Shown here in pieces: positions 10,498 to 21,103 of a DNA stretch of 64,000 nucleotides; the stretch's first letter is position 1; each line of letters opens with the position of its first letter. The stretch is taken from the NCBI GenBank assembly GCA_905147135.1, contig LR990057.1, forward strand, positions 2,046,001-2,110,000, given 5' to 3'. The notes under the pieces are model-generated. The model was not told where the DNA came from. It saw only the letters and a list, made by a program, of their open reading frames with translations, and searched no databases. This DNA comes from Blastobasis lacticolella. Lineage: Eukaryota; Arthropoda; Insecta; Lepidoptera; Blastobasidae. Position numbers and translations under genes: made by a program.

Positions 10498-11159
10498 ATA
10501 TATAGCCGAGTGTCTGTGCGATAAGTGATTTGTTTAATTGTTTACTTCGATGGAAAACTTGTGTGAGAGACAGTCTAGATTGTTTTTTTAAACCACACAT
10601 TGGCAAACGAGTTGATAGCCCATATGTTGGTAAATGGTAACTGTCGCCCAAATTATCTACAATTAATGCGCATATTATACGTCATATTTGTTAATCGTAT
10701 GGGAAGAATAATACAGAACCGCATGTGCGTTGTCATAGCGGGGACAAGACGAAATACCTACCTACAATACAATACGGCGTCTCATGATCACATCACACTC
10801 CCATAAGCTTGCTGCAGCATCGTGTCTGCCTCATTTCCACTCATTATCACAGCAACAGGATTACAAATAAACTACTAAACTCCATCATTTTACAACCTAG
10901 GATTTGCAAAAGCAAAAACTGCAGAAACTGAAAAAAAATCGCCGGTAAAAGCTAGCAGATAGTCTAGAAACATTCCTCGCCGCCAAGTACTTGCGAACCA
11001 TTTGTGCGTGATTATCGACTTCAAAGCAATTATGGAAAGCTTTTATCAATGTTAATAATTCAACAATGTGAATAGCGATCATTATTTGCTTTAAGGCGAG
11101 CCACGTCGGTAGAAACCATTACGGGGATCGATTTAATAATTTGCGGTTGGTTCGGATTA
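10498..11159. other. Unassigned stretch
   Basis: No supported gene. The short open frames at 10600-10806 and 10897-11082 have no recognisable domain. Confidence 0.35.
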
Positions 11160-11440
11160 TTTACTTCGGATCGGTTTTAACCGCCGACGAAAAAGAGTGG
11201 TGTTATTGGTTTGATGTGTGTATCTGTGGCTTTGTGTGTCTGTTTGTGACATCGTAGCTCCCGAAGGGATGGACCGATTTGGATGCAGTTTTCTGTTTAA
11301 GAAAGTTTCCAGTGTAATCGAGATGGTACATAGCTTTGTTTCATTAAAATCGGTTAGGTGGTTTGGAAAATATTTGTGTTTATGTAAATTTGGTCGGGAG
11401 TTATCCAAATTTTTCAGTCGGTTAGGTTTTATAAACTCTG
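11160..11440 (+). repeat. Dispersed non-coding repeat ('ACCGATTTGGATG')
   Basis: TCGGTTTTAACCGCCGACGA, GTGTGTCTGTTTGTGACATC and GATGGACCGATTTGGATGCA form a pattern I associate with a common dispersed lepidopteran repeat. The class (SINE or Helitron-like) cannot be settled from one copy. The 100-codon frame across it is not a convincing protein. Confidence 0.4.
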
Positions 11441-11556
11441 TTACGAAACAACGGGCACATGGATGGATCTTGGATTTCCCGCTGGGAACTATCTTGGTGC
11501 AATCTGATTTGCATATTTAGAGCGTGGATGGAGTCTAGAGTTCCTAAAGTACCTAA

Positions 11557-12530
11557 ATGATCGACAAGGCTGCTTACTCCACAGCGGAAAAGTTTGCGTC
11601 GGTATACCGATTTAATACACCGGTTTTATGGAACAAACTCCGACGCAGCTTACGGTACTGGAGACGCCTTTCATATGGGTCGTGTCAATATCCCTCGTGT
11701 CACAGTGGAGGAATTTCGCGAAGTACTTGTTTCTATAATCGAGAGTACTTTCTCTAGAATTTCCGATTGGGGTCGACTAAATTTTGTCTAATTTAACCCC
11801 ACTAAGACACAAGTATGCGCGTTCACCGCCAAAAAAACTCCATTCGTTGTAACTCCTCAGTTCAAGGATACCCCGCTTACCATCTCTAAGAGCATACATA
11901 GGTATCGACATCTCCAGTGACGTCCATTTTCGCCGTCATTTGGAAGATAAGGTCAATCTCCCATCTAAAAAAGTGGGTGTGCTTAACAGATTGAAGCTAT
12001 TTTTCACGCCGGGGCAACGACTTCTCCTATATAAGGCTCAGGTCAGACCCCATTCGGAGTATTGCTACCATTAAGGGGGGCACCGGTATATCAGCTTAAT
12101 CCTTGTGACTCGATCCAAAGCGGGCTGTGAGAATTTTCGGCGATACCAAGCTTACAAGTGGCATTAAGCCGCTGAGTCATCGAAGGGATTTCACCTACCT
12201 TTGTGTATTATACCGCTTGTGCAACGGTATTTATTCTCAATAACTGTTTGCCATTATGCCTGCCGACAGGGAGTTCGTCTTCAAACCTTGGAGCCAAATT
12301 GGACGCGGTGGGGTTCCAAAGGAACTTTCTCCCACGCGCACTAAGGTTGCGGAATGAACTACCTGGAGAAGTTTTCCCTGGAGAGTGCATGCAGTTCTTG
12401 AAGAAAGGGGTGAAAAGGTTTTTACGGGGTCTATTAACGGGTGAACTCTTGGCCGTTAAGCTGCCATACGGAAGGCAAATTGGGAAACCACCGTACAAGC
12501 AATCCCTACTTCAGGAGCATTGAGAATGCC
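11557..12530 (+). mobile_element. Jockey/CR1-like LINE, C-terminal third, decayed
   Basis: Frames 11557-11791 and 12203-12523, plus broken sequence between, make up the region downstream of the RT core. Recognisable blocks are ISSDVHFRRHLEDKV near 11900, FTPGQRLLLYKAQVRPHSEY near 12010-12060, and FLPRALRLRNELPGEVFP then FLKKGVKRFLRG at 12320-12430. They match the C-terminal region usual in lepidopteran jockey/CR1-like elements. Stops and frameshifts separate the blocks, so it is a 5'-truncated dead copy. The usual 3' tail (CATCAGGCAGGCC...) is not clearly present after 12530. Confidence 0.8.
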
Positions 12531-12658
12531 GCCTGTAGCATGGGTGGCCAAACTTTTGACCATTGAGGTCTCTACTAGAAGTCAAAAATATTTCATGCGG
12601 TCGATTGCAGTTAAGAGAGATGTAAAACATTTTCGTGATTTGTTTATAAGTATTTTCA

Positions 12659-12845
12659 ATGGCGGATAAGATTGACGAAGCTTGTCTGCGCTTGATAGGT
12701 CACGTGCTGTGTATGGCCCAGAGATACGCAAGCAATATGTATCAAAACATGCCAGTATTAGAAGAGATATTCCACGGGAGGCTCAAGAAGCGATGGATTG
12801 ACAGCGCCGAGACGGATCTAAGAGCTAGGGCAAGTCCTGTCCTAT
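12659..12845 (+). mobile_element. RTE-type LINE C-terminal fragment
   Basis: Reads LIGHVLCMAQRYASNMYQN then GRLKKRWIDSAETDLRARA, the G-H-V and K-K-R-W-x-D blocks at the C-terminus of RTE elements. Truncated at both ends. Confidence 0.7.
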
Positions 12846-13619
12846 TTCAAAATAACGTGATTGTTTCATTATTTTCTATTTATTTTAATTATCTTTCGCG
12901 GGCTACTTACTATAGTTTTTATATTTTATAGGCACTCCCTGGCCTATAAAATATAAAAATTAAGCACTTTTTCAATGACTTTACGATAGAGAACCTATTT
13001 TCGTAGCAACTTTTCGGCTTTTTATACCTATTTTCCGCGAAACTTGAATTTCATTTCACACTTCACCATAATAGACTCCGTGAGTAATGGCTTCAAAAAC
13101 ACAAAAAGCAAATTACGCAAACATCGCATTCCATTGTGCCTTTATTACTGATTCAAAGGACGTTATTCACGTCAAACGCAGCGATGTATCACGACGGGGG
13201 TAGTTGGGAAAATTGATGTATGGGCTCGGGGTTAGGGGCAATGCCGGGGGCCATCGGTTACTCGTTCCCGTTGTTTATGTATGAGAGGCTTCAACGTCAT
13301 TGTTGCTTCGAGTTTGCTCAGCTGATAAAGTTTGGGCGCCATAATTAAATAGTAGGGTAAATGAACAAAGCGTAAAGCAACATGTTTGATATAATTGTAG
13401 TTATTGCCAAATAAAATCTATGTCTATGTCCAAAGCATATACTTCGAATAGAATTCACATAAAGAGTCGCTATGACTATCTTTCACTCGTGGTTTTGATT
13501 CCTGTTATATTCGTAAAAAATTTGCCAATTATTAGTAAGGCCGAGGATGTTGTCGACCATAAAATGGGCAACTGCGATTTGTTGTTTTAAATTTGAGTTC
13601 TCCAAGCGTCACCCAAAAA
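12846..13619. other. Unassigned stretch
   Basis: Includes a locally GC-richer patch at 13160-13300 that could be conserved non-coding DNA, but nothing in the sequence proves it. A palindromic AAAATATAAAAA/TATATTTTATAGG pair lies near 12920-12960. Confidence 0.35.
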
Positions 13620-13900
13620 AAAATCACTCTAATTAACTCCTACCAATAAACCTTTCTCTTAAATATCTCTATCTATTGTTGAAAACCGCATTAAAATCGT
13701 AATTTTGTAGTTTAAAAGATCAAAGTACACATAATCATACACACAGTGGGACCGACAGCGGGAAGCGACTTTGTTTTATACTATATACTACGAGACACGG
13801 CGCGACTTAATTCGCCTGGCGTCTAGCCTACCCTACACCTACCCTACACCGACTCTACACTTACCCTACACCTACCCTTAGAATCACTATCTATTGTTAA
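13620..13900 (+). repeat. Dispersed repeat with CCTACCCTACAC array
   Basis: Contains TTGAAAACCGCATTAAAATCG and CGGGAAGCGACTTTGTTTTA, then a 12-bp degenerate array ACCTACCCTACAC at about 13825-13880. The non-repetitive part recurs at 63255-63370. A dispersed insect repeat of unsure class. Confidence 0.5.
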
Positions 13901-14145
13901 AAACGCATTTAAAATTTTCGTTTTGTTTTTGATTTTGTTTTGTTTTATTTGTTCATTTAATAAACTACTTTTATTTTAAAAACACCTACTCAATAAGCAT
14001 GGCTGAAAAACAGCGCTGCACGGAACCATACCGTCCCGTGACAGCATAAGCTGAGCCAGGTCCATTTGCCTTAATTATTTTTAATGTTTAACCACTACTT
14101 AGTATATAAATAAATTAGCAAAATGATTCAGTGGTAAGTAACTCA

Positions 14146-14404
14146 CCACCATCACAGCCCGTAACAGTCCACTGCAGGACTTCGGGCCTCTCCCACGAAA
14201 GGGGAGGTTATTGCCATAATCTCCACGATTGGCAGGCGGGCTGGAGATCGCAGTGTTTAAATATAACAATGGAAAATACTGCTGCCCATTTTTCAGACTA
14301 CGGAGACTCTTGATCTTTTGCCTCGAAAACATTAGTCGCCTTCTACGACACCCACGAGTGTAAGGGGTTGATGCTATTCTACTCTGCCGGACACCACACG
14401 GCCA
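14146..14404 (-). mobile_element. Rep-C copy (SINE-like, RTE-type tail)
   Basis: Minus-strand copy of a roughly 265-bp family. The 5' part is GTGTGGTGTCCGGCAGAGTA, the middle GGCGACTAATGTTTTCGAGG, and the end GCAGTGGACTGTTACGGGCT then GTGATGGTGG. Other copies are at 19458, 34638, 50470 and 37978. The shared 5' boundary and (GATGAT)-type tail suggest a non-autonomous retroelement. Confidence 0.75.
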
Positions 14405-15234
14405 AGTGTGGTAAGTGTGTAGTGTTCAGTGGTAACTGACTATATTTAGTTAAATTAAGGCATTAAACGATTCTTATTCTTATTCATAATATCCGTTTAG
14501 TAGTTTAAGAGATCTAAGCGTAAAAACATACAAACAGATATACACGTACGTGTGTAGATGTACAAATAGTCCTGTACTGTGTGAAAGAGTTGTGCAATCG
14601 CCTGCAATGCATTTCCAATGCTGTGCTGAGCTCAATATTTCATGTCTGAACGCGGAGTTCATCCATTTTAATTTCTCGCTGGCAGTAGAAAGCGTCAGAG
14701 AAGATAAACCTTTTGCTGTTTAAAAGGGCATGAAGGAGTGAAGAGATAAACTAGTATGGATTGCTCACGATCAGTTATTTTAGACAACTATAGTGATAAA
14801 ATATCAGACAGCCTATTTGATGGAAAGCTGTAATTTATATCTGATGAAAAAGTTATAATTTAAGCACAACTGACCCTAACTTTTAAGTTGAGTACTAACA
14901 ATATATGGGCTTTGTATACTTAGTTATTCTATATAGTTTACATAACTGCCTGAAATAACGTTTATGTTTTTATTATAATTATAAAACGTAGGTTTGCTCT
15001 TAGCTTTAACAACACCAGCGATGAAACGAGCTCATCTAAATAATGCTTATTTAGGTAAGTACAGGCTCACTATAATATTCGGACAGACGCAGGAAGCTAA
15101 CAAAGAGAATTTAATACTACGTTTAGTACGGAATTTCAATTGAATGATGAAGCACAGCGCTTTGGTGTGGAATGTCAGTGGCCTAGAGGCTATGGAATGG
15201 ACACTGGGTGTCGTCATGTACCAATCTAAGTTAT
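14405..15234. other. Unassigned stretch
   Basis: 14480-14545 resembles the 'TAGTTTAAGAGATCTAAGCG' dispersed repeat. The rest, including the open frame at 14480-14662, is unassigned. Confidence 0.35.
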
Positions 15235-15398
15235 ATACATTAGTAATGGGGAATATCGTGATGAAACCTGCACACTCAGACCACTGAATAGGTAACCATG
15301 ATCCAATCTGGTCAGGTTCCCCTGGTAGCTGGGTCATGGAGGTCAGACGGCAGTCGCTCTACTGTAATTACCTGATCTGCCTAACACTAGATTATTTT
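15235..15398 (+). mobile_element. SINE-B internal fragment
   Basis: ATCGTGATGAAACCTGCACA, then CATGATCCAATCTGGTCAGG and GTAATTACCTGATCTGCC: the middle of SINE-B, without the tRNA-like head or the tail. Confidence 0.8.
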
Positions 15399-15529
15399 CA
15401 AGATGAAGCCCAGCCTCTCTCGTGCGACAACTGAAGATGTGTGCGATGCTGAAGTAAAGCGCCTTGTGACTATGTGTGGTCATACCCACTATGATTCGTA
15501 GTTCATGCCATCATCTCATTTTCATTGCC

Positions 15530-15695
15530 GGAAAACGTCAACTAAACGTCCTGATAAAGGTCGCAGGTACCAGCTGAATGCGGATAGAACGAGACTGGCC
15601 TTTGTGGATAGCCCTGGGCTCATCCAGCCTCAGCCTATGCCTAGCAGTGGGCGTCTTCCGATTGACATGATGATAATGACGATGATCAGTACGTC
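15530..15695 (+). mobile_element. RTE-type LINE 3' end, second family
   Basis: GTCGCAGGTACCAGCTGAAT then CTATGCCTAGCAGTGGGCGT and GACATGATGATAATGACGATG. In related copies this encodes the end of an RTE-like protein (W-M-R-x-A-Q-D-R ... L-G-E-A-Y-A-Q-Q-W). Decayed here. Other copies are at 32795, 39845 and 47352. Confidence 0.65.
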
Positions 15696-16011
15696 CACCA
15701 TAGACCTCCCCCCACATCTTCCAAATCGTTCTACTTGTATAGTCTTATCGAGCGGCTCCCCAAGACCTTCATATGGCTGTCCATCCATCGTGTCGCGGGG
15801 ATCATCTTACGCTATTATTGCCAATATGTCGGCTCTTCAGATTTGAATTAGTTCCGCTATGGATGAAGAAGCTTCCTTAACCTATCAGTGAACACTAACA
15901 GCTGTCTAACTAACTAATCTAACACTTGACATATAGCTTCTTACAAGGCCCTTACTAAGGAACAATGTCTCTGTACCATAATGTCGTCACTAAGTAAAAA
16001 TTAAAATATGC

Positions 16012-16212
16012 TTGGATAAATTCACATAGAGTTATCTAGCCCCAAAGTAAGCAAAGCTTGTGTTATTGTTATTAGATAATTGATAAACTACTTATATCCT
16101 TTTTTTATATACATACTTATTAAAGAAACTACACTCAGACTCGTACCAGAAATTAAAATTCATCATTTCAATTTCTGCTCGGCCGTGAATCGACAGGCAT
16201 ATTAACCAACTG
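16012..16212 (-). mobile_element. SINE-A copy, degenerate head
   Basis: Tail AGAGTTATCTAGCCCCAAAG at left and body to TCAATTTCTGCTCGGCCGTG. The head is shortened: the B-box is reduced to CGGCCGTGAATCGA and part of the anticodon arm is deleted. Confidence 0.75.
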
Positions 16213-16257
16213 ACGTCGTTAAGTCACTGGTAATTTTATTCAATTACAAACAAATGA

Positions 16258-16432
16258 AACAACTATGATCCAATCTGGTTAGGTTCTCCTGGTAGCAGGG
16301 GCACGGAGGTCAGATGATAGTCGCTTCACTGATGATTACCTTATCGCCAAATCCGAATCATGGTCAAGGGGGACCCCAGGCCCTCGTTCTCGAGAGCACA
16401 ACCGGGACATTAACGCCAAGATGATGATTTTA
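16258..16432 (+). mobile_element. SINE-B 3' half
   Basis: From TATGATCCAATCTGGTTAGG to the tail GAGAGCACAACCGGGACATT then AACGCCAAGATGATGA. This copy keeps the LINE-like tail best and is the one to compare with the RTE end at 17830-17920. Confidence 0.85.
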
Positions 16433-17584
16433 CAAACAAATGAAACAACATCGATAGCTTAGCATAATATAAGGCTAAAATATGGCTTTGTCAAATAGAA
16501 CGCGTTCCTATGTAAGTAGGTAACATAGAATTACAAACAAATGACAAACCACCAAAACTCCATTAGCACTAATTAAATTGCATCAAAATGGAAGGTCAAC
16601 TAGACATGCCCTTCAGAATGACATAATCGTACCATTAATATTCCATAATGTATGAAAATTGTACACATTCATGCCAACGTAATGCTTTTGAATAGTATGG
16701 TATTGGTGACCGATCGGTATTCTGTTTTGCGATTACCGTTAAAAAGAATAGAAAAACATGGGCTACAATAAAAGGTTTTTCTAGTTATAGTAGGAAGTAT
16801 CATCCCGTCATTTAAAAATATTGGAAAGTTAGCTACCTTCATGGCTGATAAACTATTTTTTTGCTATATGCCGTCATCATACTTCTAGTCTTATATATTT
16901 TTCGCCTTGAGCTATGAGTGAAGGGGGTTAGTTCTATTATTTTTCTCTATCAGACACATAATTCAACATAATTTTGTCTTGTTGTTTCTCTACAACAATA
17001 TGTTGTTTCACGTGTTTCACTCTAATCAGAGCTAAAGTCATAAGGCTAGTCTTGCTCAGGGAGTCGCTAAATCCATTGCATAAATGAACCAATTCGGAGA
17101 GATGAACTCTGCACCTAGCGCTCGAATTTCGGTCCAATGCATCTTATTTGACTAACTGCTGCGGCTATCTTGATACTAGCTAGCTTAACATTCCAATTTA
17201 GTTGAGTACATAGCCGTGGTAAACTATAACTATACCTTTTATAACACAGTATAAAGAACAGGATGGCCCTTAGCATGAAAGGTGATTTTGAATTCGATTT
17301 TTTACTGAAATGACGCCATAACTTTTAATTTAAGGAGACTAGATTTTGTGTTTTGTTTATAGTATATAGAATAGTTTAATTCTATATACTATTCATGAAT
17401 TATTGAAACTTATTATATTGATATTGTACTTATTATTTTATTTTAAATATATAAAGTTATTTGATTCTCTAATCACATATTTTTATTTTATTGGATAATT
17501 AATTGTTTTTATTATTGAAACTGACTTTATACTTATTATTTTTACGTTATCAATGTAAATTAAATTATTGTAAATTATTGCATG
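16433..17584. other. Unassigned AT-rich stretch
   Basis: Contains a short perfect hairpin AGTATATAGAAT/ATTCTATATACT at about 17360-17390. The open frame at 16937-17137 has no recognisable motif. Confidence 0.35.
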
Positions 17585-17682
17585 CCAGATTCTGGCAAAG
17601 TATGTGAACCAAAACTGTTAATTAATATCTATTGTAAACCACATTTTACGCAATAAAAATATTCTATTCTATTCTACCTATA
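17585..17682 (+). mobile_element. LINE 3' end with TTCTA-repeat tail
   Basis: CCAGATTCTGGCAAAGTATG then CATTTTACGCAATAAAAATA and TTCTATTCTATTCTA. This is the pattern of a polyadenylation-like AATAAA followed by a short tandem tail at a non-LTR element end. No coding part remains. Confidence 0.5.
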
Positions 17683-17759
17683 TACTAGGCGACGATTCGA
17701 TCAAAGACAGAGCATGTCTGCTTATTTAATAACCGAATTTTTCTAGCCTTAGGTAAACG

Positions 17760-17922
17760 TTGTTAAACCTTAAGCCGTCGGTAAGACTGACGCAAGCCAA
17801 CAAACCCAGCACCAAGGATGCCGAATACCGAGCGAAGTGGACCAAGAGGAGTAGGAAGGCGGACCCTGACCGCACGGGAGCGCAACCGGGATTTAACACT
17901 AAGACGATGATGATGATGGCTC
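17760..17922 (+). mobile_element. RTE-type LINE 3' end (candidate partner of SINE-B)
   Basis: Encodes DAEYRAKWTKRSRKADP, the D-A-E-D-R-A-K-W terminal block of RTE elements, and runs on into GCGCAACCGGGATTTAACAC then TAAGACGATGATGATGATGG. This 3' end closely matches the SINE-B tail (GCACAACCGGGACATTAACG then CCAAGATGATGATGATG). 5' truncated. Confidence 0.75.
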
Positions 17923-17971
17923 TAGGCTTAAACGGTAAATACTAAAACTAATAAACAAGTCAAACACTCAC

Positions 17972-18500
17972 CTAAAAACAACACTAGTGTCGCCCTCTAC
18001 ATGCATCACGTCAGTCACGGCCCACTGCAGGGCGACGACGCCCCGGTCCTCGAGCGGACCGCTGACGATCCTCGTCGGGAGGAACCTCCTCCGGACCCTG
18101 AGGCTCCTCCTCCTGAACACGGACCTCGCTTCCCTAAAACGGAATTTCGGCCTAAAATAGTACCCATCGAAATCACTCTCACTTTGCGTCCTGTAAGCGT
18201 ATTGGTCGTCCTCTTTTAAGGGTATTACATCCAGAGTCCTATCCACCAATGAGGCGTCACGACTGTCTATTGGGGCCTCGCCTTTGCGACGTTCATTTTT
18301 CTCGTTGCCAGTCCTATTGCGGCGATGTTTCTTGTGTTTGCTGCGTTCCTGGTGGCGTTTCGGAACGAAGTAGGGGAGTCCCTGGTCTTCCAGGCAGGGT
18401 CTCTCCGCGTAGGAGGTAGGCGTGAAGTTCCCACGGATTGACTTGCCCACGATGGCGTAGAGGGTGTAGTCGCGGAGTGTGCTCTCGAAGGTCAGGTGGA
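17972..18500 (-). CDS. Internal exon of an unidentified host gene
   Basis: A 529-bp open block on the minus strand, GC-rich against its surroundings, bounded by good splice signals: acceptor TTTCTCATTGTTGCAG before 18500 and donor AG|GTGAGTGTTTG at 17972/17971. It starts with two bases completing a codon and ends with two bases of the next, so both introns split codons after the first and second base respectively. The 175-residue product begins HLTFESTLRDYTLYAIVGKS and holds a basic stretch (KHKKHRRNRT), a central acidic part (KEDDQYAYRTQSESDFDGYY) and a second basic cluster (RRRSLRVRRRF). Furin-like dibasic sites are possible. No stop codon, no membrane segment and no domain that I recognise. 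Neighbouring exons are not visible, so the rest of the window may be intron or intergenic. The function is unknown to me. Confidence 0.7.
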
Positions 18501-18529
18501 CTGCAACAATGAGAAAGATGCTGTTAGTG

Positions 18530-18735
18530 ATTTCCCGATGAAACCTGAAAAGCCCTTCCGGCTACAGGTGCTCCCAGGGGGTGTTTAGCACGTATGCGCC
18601 TAGGTCCCCTTTTGGCGAGTCGTGCATAACCAGTCCGGCCAGCCGGCTGGTACTCATGAGAGTTCACCTCCTCCCTCCCAACCGCTATACCGGAGGGTGC
18701 CTGTTTCCATTGTGCTGGGCGCAAAAAAAAAACAA
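18530..18735 (+). mobile_element. Dispersed repeat with 3' A-tail (Rep-E), copy 1
   Basis: GATGAAACCTGAAAAGCCCT, then GCGCCTAGGTCCCCTTTTGG, CATAACCAGTCCGGCCAGCC, CCGGAGGGTGCCTGTTTCC and GGGCGCAAAAAAAAAAC. A homologous unit is at 49508-49715. The A-tail and variable interior fit the 3' end of a LINE family that I cannot name. It ends about 30 bp upstream of the exon acceptor. Confidence 0.6.
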
Positions 18736-18844
18736 AAAAAATTGGAGAAAGTTCTCGTAAGTGCAGAGATGCCATGGCGTTACTGCAGTTTGCGTAAAAC
18801 GAAAATGTCTTTCTGTTTTTTATTTACGTCACGTTGTTCATAGA

Positions 18845-19035
18845 AGATACTAGCGACCCGTCCCGGCTGCGCACAGGTCCTATCCTTGACTAATTATACA
18901 CCAAAAAGGTTCATTCACCTCATGAATTGGTGCCTATTGGTGAAAACGGCAGAAAAATCGGTCAGTAGTTTTTGAGATTATCGCGAACAGACAGACAGAC
19001 GTGGCGTGTGAGTTTATTTTATAATATGCTGAGAT
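18845..19035 (+). repeat. Dispersed repeat ('TAGCGACCCG...CAGACAGACG')
   Basis: TAGCGACCCGTCCCGGCTGC, CGGTCAGTAGTTTTTGAGAT, CGCGAACAGACAGACAGACG and TTTTATAATATG. A widely dispersed insect repeat; class not settled. Confidence 0.55.
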
Positions 19036-19457
19036 TTCTGAGGTAATTTTTAGCTTATTAAAGAACAATATAAAACAAATTTTGTGGACTTAAAATATTC
19101 TTTTTCTCAAACGACTTCGTTTATATTTAAAACCAGACAAAGAATTATTTTTCAAATACACCAAAACTTACGCAATAAAACACAATGGAATAACAATAAC
19201 AATGCTAAACTCCAAACGAAACCAAACGAGCAATAAAGTAGCCAGTAACGCGAATAAAATATCAAAATCTTCGCCCACAACAATAGCGGAATAAGTATGA
19301 ATCGCCTATATTTGTGTTTGTTTGTTACGAATAGGGGTCGCAAACCGGGATCCCGGAAAATACCGGGATGCCGGACGAAAAATACGCCTTCACAATACCG
19401 GTATTCATTTTACAAAAACGTGATTTTCGGTGTCCAGTTAAAATAAAATTATATATT
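19036..19457. other. Unassigned stretch
   Basis: Includes ACCGGGATCCCGGAAAATACCGGGATGCCGG near 19347, which resembles the CCCTAAAATACCGGGATCCCGGTATTG at 20015-20040. Together they may be the ends of one interrupted element, as they enclose the Rep-C copy and AT-rich DNA. Confidence 0.35.
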
Positions 19458-19690
19458 CATCATCACAGCCCATAACAGTCCACTGCAGGACTTTGGGCCT
19501 CTCCCACAAAAAGGGAGGTTGGCAGGCGGGTTGGAGATCGCAGTGTTATAATATAACAATGGAAAATGCTGCTGCCCATTTTCCAGTCTACGGAGGCGCT
19601 TAGATCTTTTGCCTCGAAAACATTAGTCGCCTTATACCCACGAGTGTAAGGGGTTGGTGCTATTCTACTCTGCCGGACACCACACGGCCA
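19458..19690 (-). mobile_element. Rep-C copy
   Basis: CATCATCACAGCCCATAACA at the tail side, GGCCGTGTGGTGTCCGGCAG at the 5' side. About 20 bp (ATTGCCATAATCTCCACGCT in other copies) is missing after GGGAGGTT. Confidence 0.75.
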
Positions 19691-20379
19691 GGTCATAAAT
19701 TACATATTACTTATGCACTATTAGAATCAATTTTATATTCTAATCACCATCTAGGCCAACAAAACGCTTGGTAGTTTGCTTCAATATTATTTTCTCAAAT
19801 ACTTATCGATGAAAAGAAAAGAAACGGCTTATCGATAGGGAAACTTAAAATTAAATTTTTCTTCTAGAAAATAATAATCTTTCGTATGAAATCCTTTATC
19901 CATTTGGAAGTAGCTCGCGTTTTTAGGTACTATTTAAGTCTGTCTATGACTTTTATGCAATAAAGAATATAATAATTAAAAGTTTATAATAAATTTCTGG
20001 CAATTTCTTCATATCCCTAAAATACCGGGATCCCGGTATTGACCTCATGTTTATTTTATTTATTTATGTTTATTTATAACAGTGTATTGCACACAGTAAA
20101 ATACATAGAGAAACATCATACATGTAGACGACACAACAGGCACAACATATTCCTAAAAAAAAATTCTCATGTAAAAATATATGTTTTAAAAAGATATACC
20201 GGTATTGCGACCCCTAGTTGCGAAGTCAGCCCGCAGTCGGACAAAAGGGCAATTGTATCGTGGATATCCTTCTCTGCCTTCCCTTGGAAAGAAGGGATGG
20301 TATACGCGTGACTAGAGGGTCAACTGTCACAGTCGAAATGTCTTTTGAGTAGGATATTTAATAAGTATTTAAATTATCA
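19691..20379. other. Unassigned stretch with reversed LINE tail
   Basis: TTTATTTTATTTATTTATGTTT then AGTGTATTGCACACAGTAAA near 20050-20100 looks like a reversed LINE 3' tail. The remainder is unassigned. Confidence 0.35.
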
Positions 20380-20384
20380 GAGCG

Positions 20385-20792
20385 TTTGTGGCCGAGTGTT
20401 TAAGGTATCCACGGTTATAAGGATAAGGTAAGAAATCGTAAGCGAGAGGTACCGGGTTCGAATCCCACTGCGGCCATTATTTTTTTTAATGTTATTCGGC
20501 AGACAAACAGGCAAGCGGGCCACCTGATGTAAAGTGGTCACCGCCGCCTATGGACATCAGCAACACCAGGGGCCATGTACCAATGACTCTTTTCTGAGTT
20601 ATGTACATTAGTTCAATACTAACCGATACATTTACGGTGAGGGAAAAATAGGGCCCAGTAGCCTGGAGGTCTGATGGCAGTCACTTCACTGTAATTATCT
20701 GATCTACTACATCATGGATCATGGTCAACGCCGACCCCGGGCCCTCATGCGCGAGAGTGCAACCGAGACATTACCTCCAAGATGATTTTGAA
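20385..20792 (+). mobile_element. SINE-B copy with a nested LINE tail
   Basis: Head from AGCGTTTGTGGCCGAGTG to CCGGGTTCGAATCCCACTGC (20385-20477). The body resumes at 20571 (GGCCATGTACCAATGACTC) and ends with GTGCAACCGAGACATTACC then TCCAAGATGATT. The tRNA-like head carries an extra stretch of about 20 bp (ACGGTTATAAGGATAAGG) in the anticodon region, so it cannot fold as a normal tRNA. Confidence 0.85.
20478..20570 (-). mobile_element. LINE 3' tail inserted in SINE-B
   Basis: Poly-T at left, then GCAAGCGGGCCACCTGATGT and CCGCCGCCTATGGACATCAG. The repeated GGCCAT on both sides (20472-20477 and 20571-20576) is a short target-site duplication. Confidence 0.75.
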
Positions 20793-20839
20793 TACTGTGG
20801 CTACTTCGTACACGCTGATGGACGCTAAGCTGTAGAGAT

Positions 20840-21103
20840 TTGTACGCTGCCTGCGCTGCACGTTTGTCAGTATTCCACAGGCTGCATTTCAGGGAGCGTG
20901 CGACGAAATTGTTCGATTTAATCCTACCGGCTTTCCGCCTTCAGGGCGCAAGAGGCGGACAGGCGTTCCATACGAACTGCATTGGGCATTGTAACGTAAC
21001 ACTGTCCCACGTACAGTGCCAGGTTCAGTTAATAAATAAAACACAAAGATTCAGGGTAATGGGTTCTAATTCTTTCAGTCCGGAAACTAGCTACGTACAA
21101 TGA
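20840..21103 (+). other. Unidentified open frame, possibly LINE-derived
   Basis: An 87-codon frame beginning MYAACAARLSVFHRLHFRER, with a local arrangement reminiscent of LINE C-termini but without a diagnostic motif. I cannot assign it. Confidence 0.25.

Noticed and set aside
13825..13880. Telomere-like repeat (CCTAA)n
   Set aside because: The unit is ACCTACCCTACAC, not CCTAA, and is a known-looking internal part of a dispersed repeat that recurs at 63.3 kb.
18001..18219. Plus-strand frame opposite the host exon
   Set aside because: It is antisense to the 529-bp exon, proline/glutamate-rich by mirror of its Arg/Gly codons, with no splice or start context.
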